Assembly: GCA_046348545.1 (NCBI GenBank)
Contig: JAXMEB010000003.1
Span: forward strand, 744,001 to 808,000
Direction of reading: 5' to 3'
Source: JAXMEB01 sp046348545
GTDB lineage: Bacteria; Pseudomonadota; Gammaproteobacteria; Berkiellales; Berkiellaceae
Length of the DNA: 64,000 nt
The notes under the pieces were generated by a model. That model was not told where the DNA came from. It searched no databases and was given only the letters and a program-made list of their open reading frames with translations. Numbering within the stretch: position 1 is the first letter of the stretch; the number at the start of each line of letters is the position of its first letter. The position numbers and the translations under genes are program-made. Of the stretch, positions 35,125 through 44,752 are shown in pieces.

Positions 35125-36951
35125 TTAATTTTGATTCGAGCCTCTAAGAAAAGACTCAAGATGTTGCTTGAAGTCAATTAGAGAGATCTCGCCAATTAAT
35201 CTATAGTTACCATTTTCGTTACCACTGGATGATAGAAATATAAAACTTGGGGGCGCGATGACATTGTATTGCTGCATCAAGGCTTTAGCATCTGCATTAA
35301 AATCAGTCACATCTGCTTTGATAAGATAAAATTCTGATAAGAGAGGTTTTAATGCGGGATGTGGATACAAATCCTTTTCGATTTTGACACAGCTTACGCA
35401 CCATGTGGCGTAAAAGTATAGTAAGGCAGGTTTTTTTATCGATTTCGTATGTTCAAGTGTTGAATTTAATTCTTCAATAGAATGAACAGTGGCCTCAAAT
35501 GGTACATTTTGTTCTTTCGAATGATTACTTTCCCAAAATTTAGAATTAAGAGGTGTCAGTAGATCGGTGTGTCCACGTGAACCTCCAATAACCAGTATCA
35601 CACCGTAAATGAGTAGCAGTGTTCCAATTCGAGGGCTCCATCCTTTCTGTTTTAAACTGAAAGCGCCCAAAAAATAAGCGCCAATAATCGCAAGAATACC
35701 CCAAGATGCTAGGATCCATGAAGCAGGTAATATACGAGCAAGCATCCAGATACTGAGGCCAAAAAGCATGAATGCGATTAATTGATTGACTCGAGTCATC
35801 CAAGCGCCGGTTTTAGGTAATAATTGACTACCAACGGAACCGACTACTAAAAGTAAGGTCCCCATGCCGAGCCCCATCATAAATAGATTCAAAGCACCCA
35901 TCGAAATGTCACCGCTTTGCGCAATTAAAGTCAATGCTCCGACAAGTGGAGCGCTGACGCAAGGGGATGCAAGCAGTGTTGCTAAAATTCCTAATGCAAA
36001 AGCCCCCGCGTAGGTTCCGCTGGATTGTCTATGATGAAGTATATTTAAATGGTGCTGAATGCGATGTGGTAATCTTAGTGGAGCATAACCCAATTGACTT
36101 AATCCCAAGTAGATAAATAAAGCTGAAAATAAAGCGATATACAAAGGACGTTGAAGCGTACCTTGTAAACTAGCGCCTAGTTTTGCTGTGATGATGCCTG
36201 CTGCAGCATAGGTCAGCGCAATACTTAGCACATAGGTTAAAGTGAGTCGAAATGCTCTCCCAGGGTTATGATTTAAAGCAGGACCGGCAATGATCCCAGA
36301 TAGAATTGGGATCATTGGCAATACGCAAGGCGTAAATGCAAGCAGTAAACCAAAAAAATAAAAACCAAGCCATTGCCATTGTGGACCTAATTGATTGAAC
36401 CAGAAAGTTACTTTGTCTTCTGAAGTAGTAAAAGCAGGCTGGATATCTGATTCTGCAGTGTTGAAATTGATCAGCTCTAGTTCAACCAAGCGCCCCTCTT
36501 TCCATTTAAATTTAAAAGACTCGGCCTGTGGTGGGTAACAGAATCCGCTATCACTACATCCTTGATAATGGACGGTGAAATATTGATCTCTTTGATTTCC
36601 TGTCTCGTTTGTTTTTAATGAGATGCTCAACAGGTCTCGATAAACCACCTGTTCTCCAAAGTTTGGATCGGAAATGATATCGCCAATAGGTAAATCATAA
36701 TGAAATTCAATTTGATCGTTATCAGGAGAAGTGAATTTAAATTTATCTCGATACAAATAATGATTTGGTGCAATTTGCCATTCCAGTTTAATCATCTGCG
36801 TAGGGGTGATTTCTGCAAAGAGTATAAATGCTTGATCTGGTGGTAAGATTTGTGGAGTCGATTTTGAGAGCAAGGGATTTTTCGCAACAACCTGAGTTGA
36901 GATGCTCAGAAAGCAGAATAAGCTTATCGCTATAATTTGTAAGAGTTTCAT
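35125..36951 (-). CDS. dsbD: Thiol:disulfide interchange protein DsbD
   Basis: A 608-residue membrane reductase passing electrons from thioredoxin to periplasmic thiol proteins. It has a signal peptide (cleavage near VVAKN), an N-terminal alpha domain with the CSDSGFC cysteine pair, an eight-helix membrane domain with the redox cysteines in FTPCVLPMIPILSG and ASPCVSAPLVGAL, and a C-terminal thioredoxin-like domain with YATWCVSCVKIEKDLY (CxxC). All six redox cysteines are present. It is convergent with the CaaX patatin, 15 bases apart. Confidence 0.95.
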   Translation of the reverse strand: MKLLQIIAISLFCFLSISTQVVAKNPLLSKSTPQILPPDQAFILFAEITPTQMIKLEWQIAPNHYLYRDKFKFTSPDNDQIEFHYDLPIGDIISDPNFGEQVVYRDLLSISLKTNETGNQRDQYFTVHYQGCSDSGFCYPPQAESFKFKWKEGRLVELELINFNTAESDIQPAFTTSEDKVTFWFNQLGPQWQWLGFYFFGLLLAFTPCVLPMIPILSGIIAGPALNHNPGRAFRLTLTYVLSIALTYAAAGIITAKLGASLQGTLQRPLYIALFSALFIYLGLSQLGYAPLRLPHRIQHHLNILHHRQSSGTYAGAFALGILATLLASPCVSAPLVGALTLIAQSGDISMGALNLFMMGLGMGTLLLVVGSVGSQLLPKTGAWMTRVNQLIAFMLFGLSIWMLARILPASWILASWGILAIIGAYFLGAFSLKQKGWSPRIGTLLLIYGVILVIGGSRGHTDLLTPLNSKFWESNHSKEQNVPFEATVHSIEELNSTLEHTKSIKKPALLYFYATWCVSCVKIEKDLYPHPALKPLLSEFYLIKADVTDFNADAKALMQQYNVIAPPSFIFLSSSGNENGNYRLIGEISLIDFKQHLESFLRGSNQN

Positions 36952-37026
36952 GCCAGCCTGATGATGATGATCTGAGCTTTTGTATTTACTACATTTTCAG
37001 AGAGAAGTAAAAAATCAGCAAAACAG

Positions 37027-38646
37027 TTAATTAGATTGCTTAAAGTTCGACTCAAGTACGACGCAGTTGCGGCCGCTGTGCTTTGCGGCATAGAGTGCTT
37101 TATCTGCAGCTTGGCAGAGTGCATCGACCGTGTTGTTTTCTTTGCTGATATGGGCAATGCCGGCACTAAAAGTGCATGTGAACTCTTTAAGGTTATCGTT
37201 GGGTTGATGTTCTATTTTTTCGAAACTTTCTCGGATCTCATTGATAATGTTTTGTGCAATTTGAGCTTCTGTTTTTGGTAGGATGACGGCAAATTCTTCT
37301 CCGCCATATCGACCGACACTATCTGATTTTCTAAGACGTTTCTTGAGCAAGCGGGCTAAGCTTTTTATCACACGATCACCCACAGGATGGCCATATTTAT
37401 CGTTAACACCCTTGAAGTGATCGATATCTATCATAATAAAAGAGAGATTGGTATCGTCACGACCTGAGCGTGCCATTTCAAGTTCAAGTTGCTCCAATAC
37501 GCGAGTGTGATTAAGTAGTCCTGTTAGGCTGTCTTGAACCATCTCAGCACGGAGTGCGCGGGATCGAGCTGCACGTGCTTTAACAGATGAATTCAAATGA
37601 TCTGTTTCGATAGGTTTTGTTAGAAAGTCGTCACCGCCAAGGCTGAGAGCATCCAGTTGCTTTTTAGTGTCTGATTCAGCAGATAGAAAAACGATTGGGA
37701 TGCTGACAAAATTTTCTTGTTGTCTAATGATCCGGGCTAATTCGCTTCCTGAACATTCAGGCATATATAAATCCATTAAGATGACATCTGGTTGAAAATC
37801 GAGCAATACATCATTAATATCGAGGGGATGGGGTAGTACTTGAGTGATCATGCCCCCCGTTTCAAGTTGTTGTTTGATGATGTTGGCTTGCGTTTTAGAG
37901 TCTTCTACGATTAACACTCGATAAGGAATTGAGGTTGCATCAGAGGCTATGAGTAGATCAATTTTTTCGATGAGAGTACTGAATTCAAATGGGTAGTTAA
38001 AAAATGCTTTTCCGCCTGCACGAAGCGAAAAAAGACGAATTTTGACACTATCACTCGTTGAAAAAAATATAATGGGAATTTTTTCGCTGATAGCTTTTAA
38101 ACGAGCCATATCGTCGGGTTGGCAAAGTTCAGCATCAAGCAAGATGAGTTCGGCTTTGGGCTGATATTGTTCGTCTAGTATTTTGTCAATAGAACTAAAC
38201 ATGTGGCAGTAGCAACCGAAATATTTAAGTTGCTCTGCAATTTCAGTGGCGAGAGGATAATTTTTCATTCCAAGGTAGATTTGATGAGATCTCTCTTCTT
38301 TGTCATGTTGTACATCCACCATTGGGCCAGCTAAGAGATTTTGTAAGCTTTCTAATAGAGCCTTTAGGTTTCTTTCTAATTCACTTTGATTGCCTAATGA
38401 GGGAGCTTCGATCAGGGATTGAATGGTATGAAGCTTGCTTTCGATATCTGTTAATCCACTGGCATGTGCCAGGCTGACAAGTTGTTGAACTTGACGTTTA
38501 AGTGGTGTTAAGAGGTTAACCGGCCATTGTTCTACAAGAAGTTGCTGGTAGGTCTCTTCTAACAATTTTAGTTTATTCGGCAGTCTTTTGGTAAAGAGTG
38601 CTGCAAGCGCTTGTTTTGATTGTGAATTTTCTTTTGCGTTTTCCAT
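37027..38646 (-). CDS. PleD-like response regulator diguanylate cyclase
   Basis: A 539-residue protein: an N-terminal Hpt-like helical region (about 1-105), a degenerate receiver (about 115-235), a full receiver (about 240-360: VLIVEDSKTQ, ILMDLYMPECSGSELA with the phospho-Asp, FLTKPI) and a GGDEF domain (about 375-535). The cyclase motif is GGEEF, with an RKSD inhibitory site five residues before it, so c-di-GMP synthesis with product inhibition is expected. The Hpt phospho-histidine is not evident. ATG 38646 was chosen; a GTG at 38736 would extend into the groES promoter region. Confidence 0.88.
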   Translation of the reverse strand: MENAKENSQSKQALAALFTKRLPNKLKLLEETYQQLLVEQWPVNLLTPLKRQVQQLVSLAHASGLTDIESKLHTIQSLIEAPSLGNQSELERNLKALLESLQNLLAGPMVDVQHDKEERSHQIYLGMKNYPLATEIAEQLKYFGCYCHMFSSIDKILDEQYQPKAELILLDAELCQPDDMARLKAISEKIPIIFFSTSDSVKIRLFSLRAGGKAFFNYPFEFSTLIEKIDLLIASDATSIPYRVLIVEDSKTQANIIKQQLETGGMITQVLPHPLDINDVLLDFQPDVILMDLYMPECSGSELARIIRQQENFVSIPIVFLSAESDTKKQLDALSLGGDDFLTKPIETDHLNSSVKARAARSRALRAEMVQDSLTGLLNHTRVLEQLELEMARSGRDDTNLSFIMIDIDHFKGVNDKYGHPVGDRVIKSLARLLKKRLRKSDSVGRYGGEEFAVILPKTEAQIAQNIINEIRESFEKIEHQPNDNLKEFTCTFSAGIAHISKENNTVDALCQAADKALYAAKHSGRNCVVLESNFKQSN

Positions 38647-38729
38647 TGAAAAATTCGCGGTCGACCCCAGTTTTAAGTTGCTATCAAGAATAAAGTATAG
38701 GCCTTGGCCAAAAAAGCATGTCCAAGAGC

Positions 38730-38757
38730 TTGACACTTATTCAGGTAGGCATATGAT
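38730..38757 (+). promoter_or_regulatory. Sigma70 promoter of groESL
   Basis: TTGACA (38730-38735), a perfect -35, is followed after 16 bases by TATGAT (38752-38757), five of six matches to the -10 consensus. The CIRCE operator begins 2 bases later and would cover the transcription start. Confidence 0.8.
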
Positions 38758-38758
38758 G

Positions 38759-38781
38759 AGCACTCACATGGTAAGAGTGCT
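38759..38781 (+). promoter_or_regulatory. CIRCE operator (HrcA binding site)
   Basis: AGCACTC (38759-38765), nine-base spacer ACATGGTAA, GAGTGCT (38775-38781): a perfect inverted repeat matching the core of the CIRCE consensus TTAGCACTC-N9-GAGTGCTAA, with exactly nine spacer bases. It overlaps the start site of the groESL promoter, so repression by HrcA and release on heat shock are expected. The hrcA gene is not in this window. Confidence 0.9.
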
Positions 38782-38855
38782 ATAAAAGTATGCACTTTAT
38801 TGTGCTGTTTAGATAACTAATTAAAATGCAGCCTATGGTTGAGGAGAATGAAGGC

Positions 38856-39155
38856 ATGAGCAGTTTAAAAGATATCATCCCCTTGGGAGATCGTGTTCTG
38901 GTTAAACAAGACGATGAACCTCAAAAAAGTGAAGGTGGGATTTTCTTGCCTGAAACCGCTAAAGAAGCTCCACAATGGGGTACCGTGTTGGCAGTTGGCC
39001 CAGGCCGTCAGTTAGATAATGGCGACAACCGTCCTTTAACCGTCAAGAAAGGCGACAAGGTTATCTTTGGGAAATATTCGGGCACCAAGATTAAAGTTGC
39101 ACAAGAAGATGTACTCTTCATGCGTGAAGAAGACATTCTCGGTATCGTCAAATAA
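38856..39155 (+). CDS. groES: Co-chaperonin GroES
   Basis: A 99-residue lid of the GroEL chamber. IIPLGDRVLVKQDDEPQKSEGGIFLP contains the mobile loop with its hydrophobic IFL tripeptide; KYSGTKIKVAQEDVLFMREEDILGIV is the conserved end. ATG 38856 fits the family start; upstream in-frame ATGs at 38826 and 38835 would add an atypical extension. The sequence differs from the usual gammaproteobacterial MxIRPLHDRVxVKR start. It is cotranscribed with groEL, 24 bases downstream. Confidence 0.93.
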   Translation: MSSLKDIIPLGDRVLVKQDDEPQKSEGGIFLPETAKEAPQWGTVLAVGPGRQLDNGDNRPLTVKKGDKVIFGKYSGTKIKVAQEDVLFMREEDILGIVK

Positions 39156-39179
39156 TTTTAGATAACAATAGGTGATAAT

Positions 39180-40835
<1,656 letters not shown>

Positions 40836-40862
40836 TCATCATTCTCTGCTATCTTTGCAAAT

Positions 40863-40892
40863 AAAAAGCCTCGCGATTGCGGGGCTTTTTTT
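40863..40892 (+). terminator. Rho-independent terminator of groESL
   Basis: AAAAAGCCTCGC, loop GATT, GCGGGGCTTTTTTT: an 11-12 bp stem with one G-T pair followed by a T run, 27 bases after the groEL stop. Confidence 0.92.
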
Positions 40893-40996
40893 CAATCTGA
40901 AATAATCAGTCTAATTCCTGTCGATTCGCAGATCTTGACGGCGCATAGTAAGTAAGTTATTAAGATACAAGGTTATTCTTGCGCAAGGAATGCGCT

Positions 40997-42061
40997 ATGA
41001 TTTTATTTCAAGAATATTACGATAAGCTCTCTCTTTTTTTAGAGAACCAGATTAAGTCAGATCCAAACTGGGGTGCGCCATATAAATTGCAGGGAAAATT
41101 ATGTGCATGCCGTAAAGCGCAAGACTTAATTCACCTCAAAGAAGAAATGCTAATCTGCATCGGGTCTTTTTTAGTAAATGATAAAAGAACTATTCAACTT
41201 TTATTTGAATTTTCAACAATTCTTTATGATGTTTCAACTTATGAGTGTTTCTATAATCTAATTGAATTACATCTTGATGCTTACCTCAAAGATCAGAATC
41301 CTCCTTATTTAAGACAAGCAAAGTCTATGTTACAAAAAATTGAAAATATGCCAACTAATGGCGAAATTATCAATCTGAAAAGCTTAATTGAAAACGAATT
41401 AAATTCTACAAATTTTGTGGTCGATGATAAGCTTGGTCAAGCGCTCAAATGCATAAGAGATGATATCTCTAGTTTGTACGTTCAGGGTTCAAGCTATTTT
41501 TTAGCGATTGAGTTTCATAAAATACTAAAATATGAAAACATAGATATATCATCTATTCTTCAATTGCAGCAATTAGCATCGATATTAAGCTGCGAAACTC
41601 AAATAAAAAGCTTTGTAACAAGCTTAAAAGACTACATAGAAACTGTTAAGAATGAGTGGTTAGGTGGGTGGGGAAAAGCAGCTGAAAAATTAATCGAAAG
41701 CATTGAGAGTCAATTTTGGAAACAAGATATTTCATTGTTGCGTTTTTTTCTAATTGATTTTAGAGATAACAATTTAACTGGATATATTTTCAAGAGTAAT
41801 CGGTTAACTGAAATTGTAGGAAAGATGATTGAGAGTTTACCTTCAAAGCGTACGTTGACTGCAAGTATTGGTTCAATCCCATTGGCGATTCAAGAGAATG
41901 TTCTTTCAAATATTTATTTTGAAATTTCTCCCATGTTGAGTAGGGGCTACTATGATATACGCGCGATGCCTGGGTATTCCGAATTCATAGACATGCAAAG
42001 AAGTAATGACAAATCAGAACAGGTAGGGAATGCACAGACCTTTAAGAATCTATCTCTCTAA
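40997..42061 (+). CDS. Uncharacterised helical protein
   Basis: A 354-residue protein not recognised as any family. ATG 40997 has AAGGA seven bases upstream. It is soluble, largely helical and low in Gly/Pro, with no signal peptide, membrane segment or clear motif; one feature is a Trp/Gly patch EWLGGWGKAAEKLIESIES near residue 220. It is distinctly more AT-rich than groEL and coq7 on either side, and ends 4 bases into the coq7 3' end. AT content, isolation and lack of homology recognisable by eye are shared with the candidate effectors here, but that is weak evidence. Confidence 0.6.
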   Translation: MILFQEYYDKLSLFLENQIKSDPNWGAPYKLQGKLCACRKAQDLIHLKEEMLICIGSFLVNDKRTIQLLFEFSTILYDVSTYECFYNLIELHLDAYLKDQNPPYLRQAKSMLQKIENMPTNGEIINLKSLIENELNSTNFVVDDKLGQALKCIRDDISSLYVQGSSYFLAIEFHKILKYENIDISSILQLQQLASILSCETQIKSFVTSLKDYIETVKNEWLGGWGKAAEKLIESIESQFWKQDISLLRFFLIDFRDNNLTGYIFKSNRLTEIVGKMIESLPSKRTLTASIGSIPLAIQENVLSNIYFEISPMLSRGYYDIRAMPGYSEFIDMQRSNDKSEQVGNAQTFKNLSL

Positions 42062-42693
42062 ACATAGTATGTAACGGTTGTCATGATTTTTGCCATACAT
42101 TTCATGGTGAAACGAATAGGAGCGGGTAGCGGGTATGCTCCTAAATGACTGGCTGTGGTAGCATGGTTAGTTTCATCTTGAATCATTTGGCCAACAATCG
42201 CGTGACTGGCATGATCATCAGCAGGCAAACGTGACAAATGGTTTTTTAAGTGATCAACAACTTGTTTTTCTGTTTCTTCCAGGAATCCCAAACTCCAGCC
42301 ATCACCACATCGACTTGCAAAAGTACCCAAGATAAAGGAGCCAGTATACCAAAATGGATTGAGGTAACTGGTGTGGCTAGCTAATGTATCTAATCTTTTT
42401 TTACACCAAGTCAGGTGATCACTTTCTTCTCGAGCCGCTTCGAAAAAAGTGCTTTTGAGGGATTGATTTTGAGTGCCAAAAGCTTGCCCAAGATAGAGCG
42501 CTTGAGCGCAGACTTCTCCTGCGTGGTTGACACGCATTAATCCTGCGGATTTTGCTTTTTCGATCCTAGAAAGAGGCGTTTCAATAATATGCTGAGCAGG
42601 ATCTGGGCGTGTTGTGCCTTCAGGGTGTCCCAAAAATGTTTTAATACAGCGGTCAAACCGGACAATTGCACGATCGAGAAAAGTGAGAGTCAT
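42058..42693 (-). CDS. coq7: 2-polyprenyl-3-methyl-6-methoxybenzoquinol hydroxylase (Coq7 type)
   Basis: A 211-residue di-iron hydroxylase for the last ring hydroxylation in ubiquinone synthesis, the alternative to flavin-dependent UbiF. Iron ligands lie in NHAGEVCAQALYLGQ, REESDHLTWCKKRL, EETEKQVVDHL and QDETNHA. With UbiH and UbiI also in this window, an aerobic ubiquinone route is supported. Length and the N-terminal DRAIVRFDRCIKT agree with the bacterial Coq7 family. Confidence 0.94.
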   Translation of the reverse strand: MTLTFLDRAIVRFDRCIKTFLGHPEGTTRPDPAQHIIETPLSRIEKAKSAGLMRVNHAGEVCAQALYLGQAFGTQNQSLKSTFFEAAREESDHLTWCKKRLDTLASHTSYLNPFWYTGSFILGTFASRCGDGWSLGFLEETEKQVVDHLKNHLSRLPADDHASHAIVGQMIQDETNHATTASHLGAYPLPAPIRFTMKCMAKIMTTVTYYV

Positions 42694-42731
42694 AAATATT
42701 AAAGTAAACTAACTTCTTTGGTAAAATCATT

Positions 42732-42767
42732 ATAACAGACGGTGTACCACAAGGCACCGCCTGTTAT
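42732..42767 (-). terminator. Hairpin downstream of the ZapB-like gene
   Basis: ATAACAGACGGTG (42732-42744) pairs with CACCGCCTGTTAT (42755-42767): a 13-base stem with one mismatch, 9 bases beyond the stop of the minus-strand coiled-coil gene and before the coq7 start. Read on the minus strand, the stem is followed by AATGATTTTA rather than a clean U run, so it may be a weak terminator or an mRNA stabiliser. Confidence 0.5.
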
Positions 42768-42776
42768 GCATATTTA

Positions 42777-43007
42777 TTAAGCTGGTTCCAGCTCTTCGAT
42801 ATCTACACGTCGAGTGACAGGGGGGGGGACTTCGATATCATCAAATTTCTTAATTAGAGCCACTAAATCACCCCGCCATTTTTGTTGTTCGACTTTTAAC
42901 GCAGCATTTTCTTCCTCAAGCTCTTCAAGTTGCAGTCGAAGTAATTCAATTACCTCAATAGCATGCTCTACTTTTTGCTCGAGTTTCATTAATAAATCAC
43001 CGATCAT
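42777..43007 (-). CDS. ZapB-like coiled-coil protein
   Basis: A 76-residue protein, almost entirely one coiled coil (KLEQKVEHAIEVIELLRLQLEELEEEN) with an acidic, proline-containing tail. The sequence is typical of the small ZapB/TIGR02449-type proteins often encoded near zapA, which bind ZapA and act at the division septum. Here it is about 37 kb from zapA. ATG 43007 has AAGGG upstream; ATG 42989 is an alternative. DUF2970 is transcribed divergently. Confidence 0.75.
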   Translation of the reverse strand: MIGDLLMKLEQKVEHAIEVIELLRLQLEELEEENAALKVEQQKWRGDLVALIKKFDDIEVPPPVTRRVDIEELEPA

Positions 43008-43077
43008 AAATGGGCCCTTGTATCAAATTTGTGTTAACTTCCTTGAGTTTAAAGCTTGTGTTAACGAGGTTCAACTT

Positions 43078-43302
43078 ATGGAACATCAAACAGAAAAAAA
43101 AGAAAGTGCTAAGCCCTCTTTTTTAGAAGTAGTCGGGAGTGTGCTCAGTGCCTTGCTGGGTGTACAAAGTGAAAAAGTCCGTCAGCGTGACTTCCAACAC
43201 GGTAGTCCTGTTTCATTTATTGTTGTTGGAGTTCTGCTTGTCACGCTTTTCGTTCTGATACTTTGGGTGATTGTAAAAATTGTGTTATCACAACTTACTT
43301 GA
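43078..43302 (+). CDS. DUF2970 small membrane protein
   Basis: A 74-residue protein: a charged N-terminus, the FLEVVGSVLSALLGVQSEKVRQRDF block of DUF2970 and one C-terminal membrane helix (FIVVGVLLVTLFVLILWVIV). Function is unknown. ATG 43078 has GAGG at a suitable distance. It overlaps the 3' end of the MFS gene by 15 bases. Confidence 0.85.
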   Translation: MEHQTEKKESAKPSFLEVVGSVLSALLGVQSEKVRQRDFQHGSPVSFIVVGVLLVTLFVLILWVIVKIVLSQLT

Positions 43303-44637
43303 TTCAATCGGCTTACAATATGTTTCACGAATTGGGGGTATCAATAATAGTGCAATAAAGAGGCCAATAGGTATAACGAGTAAGGCGTTGTTAAACTGTG
43401 CCAAGGTGAAGATTCGCTCTCCAGTTGGTCCAATTTCTGGCGATTGGACATCGAGTAACCATCCGATGACAGGTTGCGTGAAGCCACTAGCATTGTTCAA
43501 AGTGTTGATGAAACCAATGGCTGTTCCGGTGAGCAATGGTGCATTCACTTCTCTGACGACTGAGAAAGCCAAAATAAAACCAGAAGAGGCTGCACCTAAA
43601 AGGAATAGCAATACCCACATTCCAGTGTGATTGACCGGCAGGTACATCAAGCTCAGCATGGCAGCTAAAGTTAAGATGACTGCCAAGATCATTGGGGACT
43701 TGCGACGACAAATATGATCTGAGACCCAACCATAAATCGGCCCACCAACAGCCCAACCAACAAAAATCGCAATCATAATCAGACCAGCTTCTTTGCCCGT
43801 GATACCAAATCGATCGCTTAGATATCGAATACCCCATAGTTCTCCGAATGAGGTTGTTGGAACATACATCAGCCCAGCATAGATAGAAACTAACCAAACC
43901 TGAGCATTCATCATGACGGATTTTAGATTGTGCCAAAAGCCGATCAAGTTTTTAGGGCGATGAGGAATGAAGTAAGGTTTAGACTGGGCCAAGCTAAACC
44001 AGATGATGGCACTGAGCACTAGACCGATCAGCGCACCCCAAGACATCGTGGAACGCCAACCTAACTGTTCAATGAGATCGTGCCCAAAGTAAATCGCGAC
44101 CATGGCGCCACTCATTCCCATCGTGACCATGATACCAGTGAGTAATGCAAAGCGATTAGTTGGAAACAATAAACTTGCTAATTTGAGGCAGCCTACGACA
44201 GCAAATGCACCACCCACACCCATGATTAAGCGCCCTAGATAAGCGACCATGATGAACGAATTAGGTGCTTCGCTCATAATAATGCAACCGAGTGCACAGA
44301 GGAGCGATGCTAGACTGAGGAGTATCCTGGGACCAAATCGATCCATCAGTAAACCGACAGGAATTTGCATGCCGGCATACGCGTAAAAATAGAATGCGCC
44401 AAGATGTCCGATTTGGGTTGAATTGGCACCAAAGTCACGTTCAATTTCATGGGTCATAAAGCTAGGTGAAATCAAGAGCATGATTTCATAGAAATAAAAT
44501 ACAGCAGCCATCATCCAAGCAAAGAAAAAAATAATTTTAGTTTGTAAGACGACATTCAGAGGATTGGGAATGGGTTCTATTTCTCGGCGTGTTCGTGTTT
44601 CGTTTCCTACCATTCTCACAGCCTGGTAATCATTCAT
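43288..44637 (-). CDS. Major facilitator superfamily transporter
   Basis: A 449-residue inner-membrane protein with about 12 helices. The MFS loop 2-3 signature is present as GLLMDRFGPRILL and the matching second-half loop as GWVSDHICRRKSP. The long cytoplasmic N-terminus (about 35 residues) is Arg-rich. The overall pattern recalls the anion/nutrient MFS carriers common in Legionella and Coxiella, but the substrate cannot be assigned. Hydrophobic segments are regular, with no frameshift. Confidence 0.88.
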   Translation of the reverse strand: MNDYQAVRMVGNETRTRREIEPIPNPLNVVLQTKIIFFFAWMMAAVFYFYEIMLLISPSFMTHEIERDFGANSTQIGHLGAFYFYAYAGMQIPVGLLMDRFGPRILLSLASLLCALGCIIMSEAPNSFIMVAYLGRLIMGVGGAFAVVGCLKLASLLFPTNRFALLTGIMVTMGMSGAMVAIYFGHDLIEQLGWRSTMSWGALIGLVLSAIIWFSLAQSKPYFIPHRPKNLIGFWHNLKSVMMNAQVWLVSIYAGLMYVPTTSFGELWGIRYLSDRFGITGKEAGLIMIAIFVGWAVGGPIYGWVSDHICRRKSPMILAVILTLAAMLSLMYLPVNHTGMWVLLFLLGAASSGFILAFSVVREVNAPLLTGTAIGFINTLNNASGFTQPVIGWLLDVQSPEIGPTGERIFTLAQFNNALLVIPIGLFIALLLIPPIRETYCKPIESSKL

Positions 44638-44733
44638 TATAGTTATCTAGTGTTCCGTAATGTGGCTGATTTGCTGAGCAATGTAAAGCTAAAAAATAAG
44701 ATAGATTTATGACTTGCTCAATCTATAGGTCGA

Positions 44734-44748
44734 GGGGGCTGCGCCCCC
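44734..44748. other. GC-rich hairpin GGGGGC-TGC-GCCCCC
   Basis: A perfect 6-bp G/C stem with a three-base loop, 5 bases beyond the stop of the Sel1 lipoprotein gene. No T run follows on the minus strand, so it is not a standard terminator, though it could protect the mRNA 3' end. Confidence 0.4.
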
Positions 44749-44752
44749 GTTC

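Noticed and set aside
43031..43065. Direct repeat GTGTTAAC twice upstream of DUF2970
   Set aside because: Only eight bases, no further copies and no known operator match.
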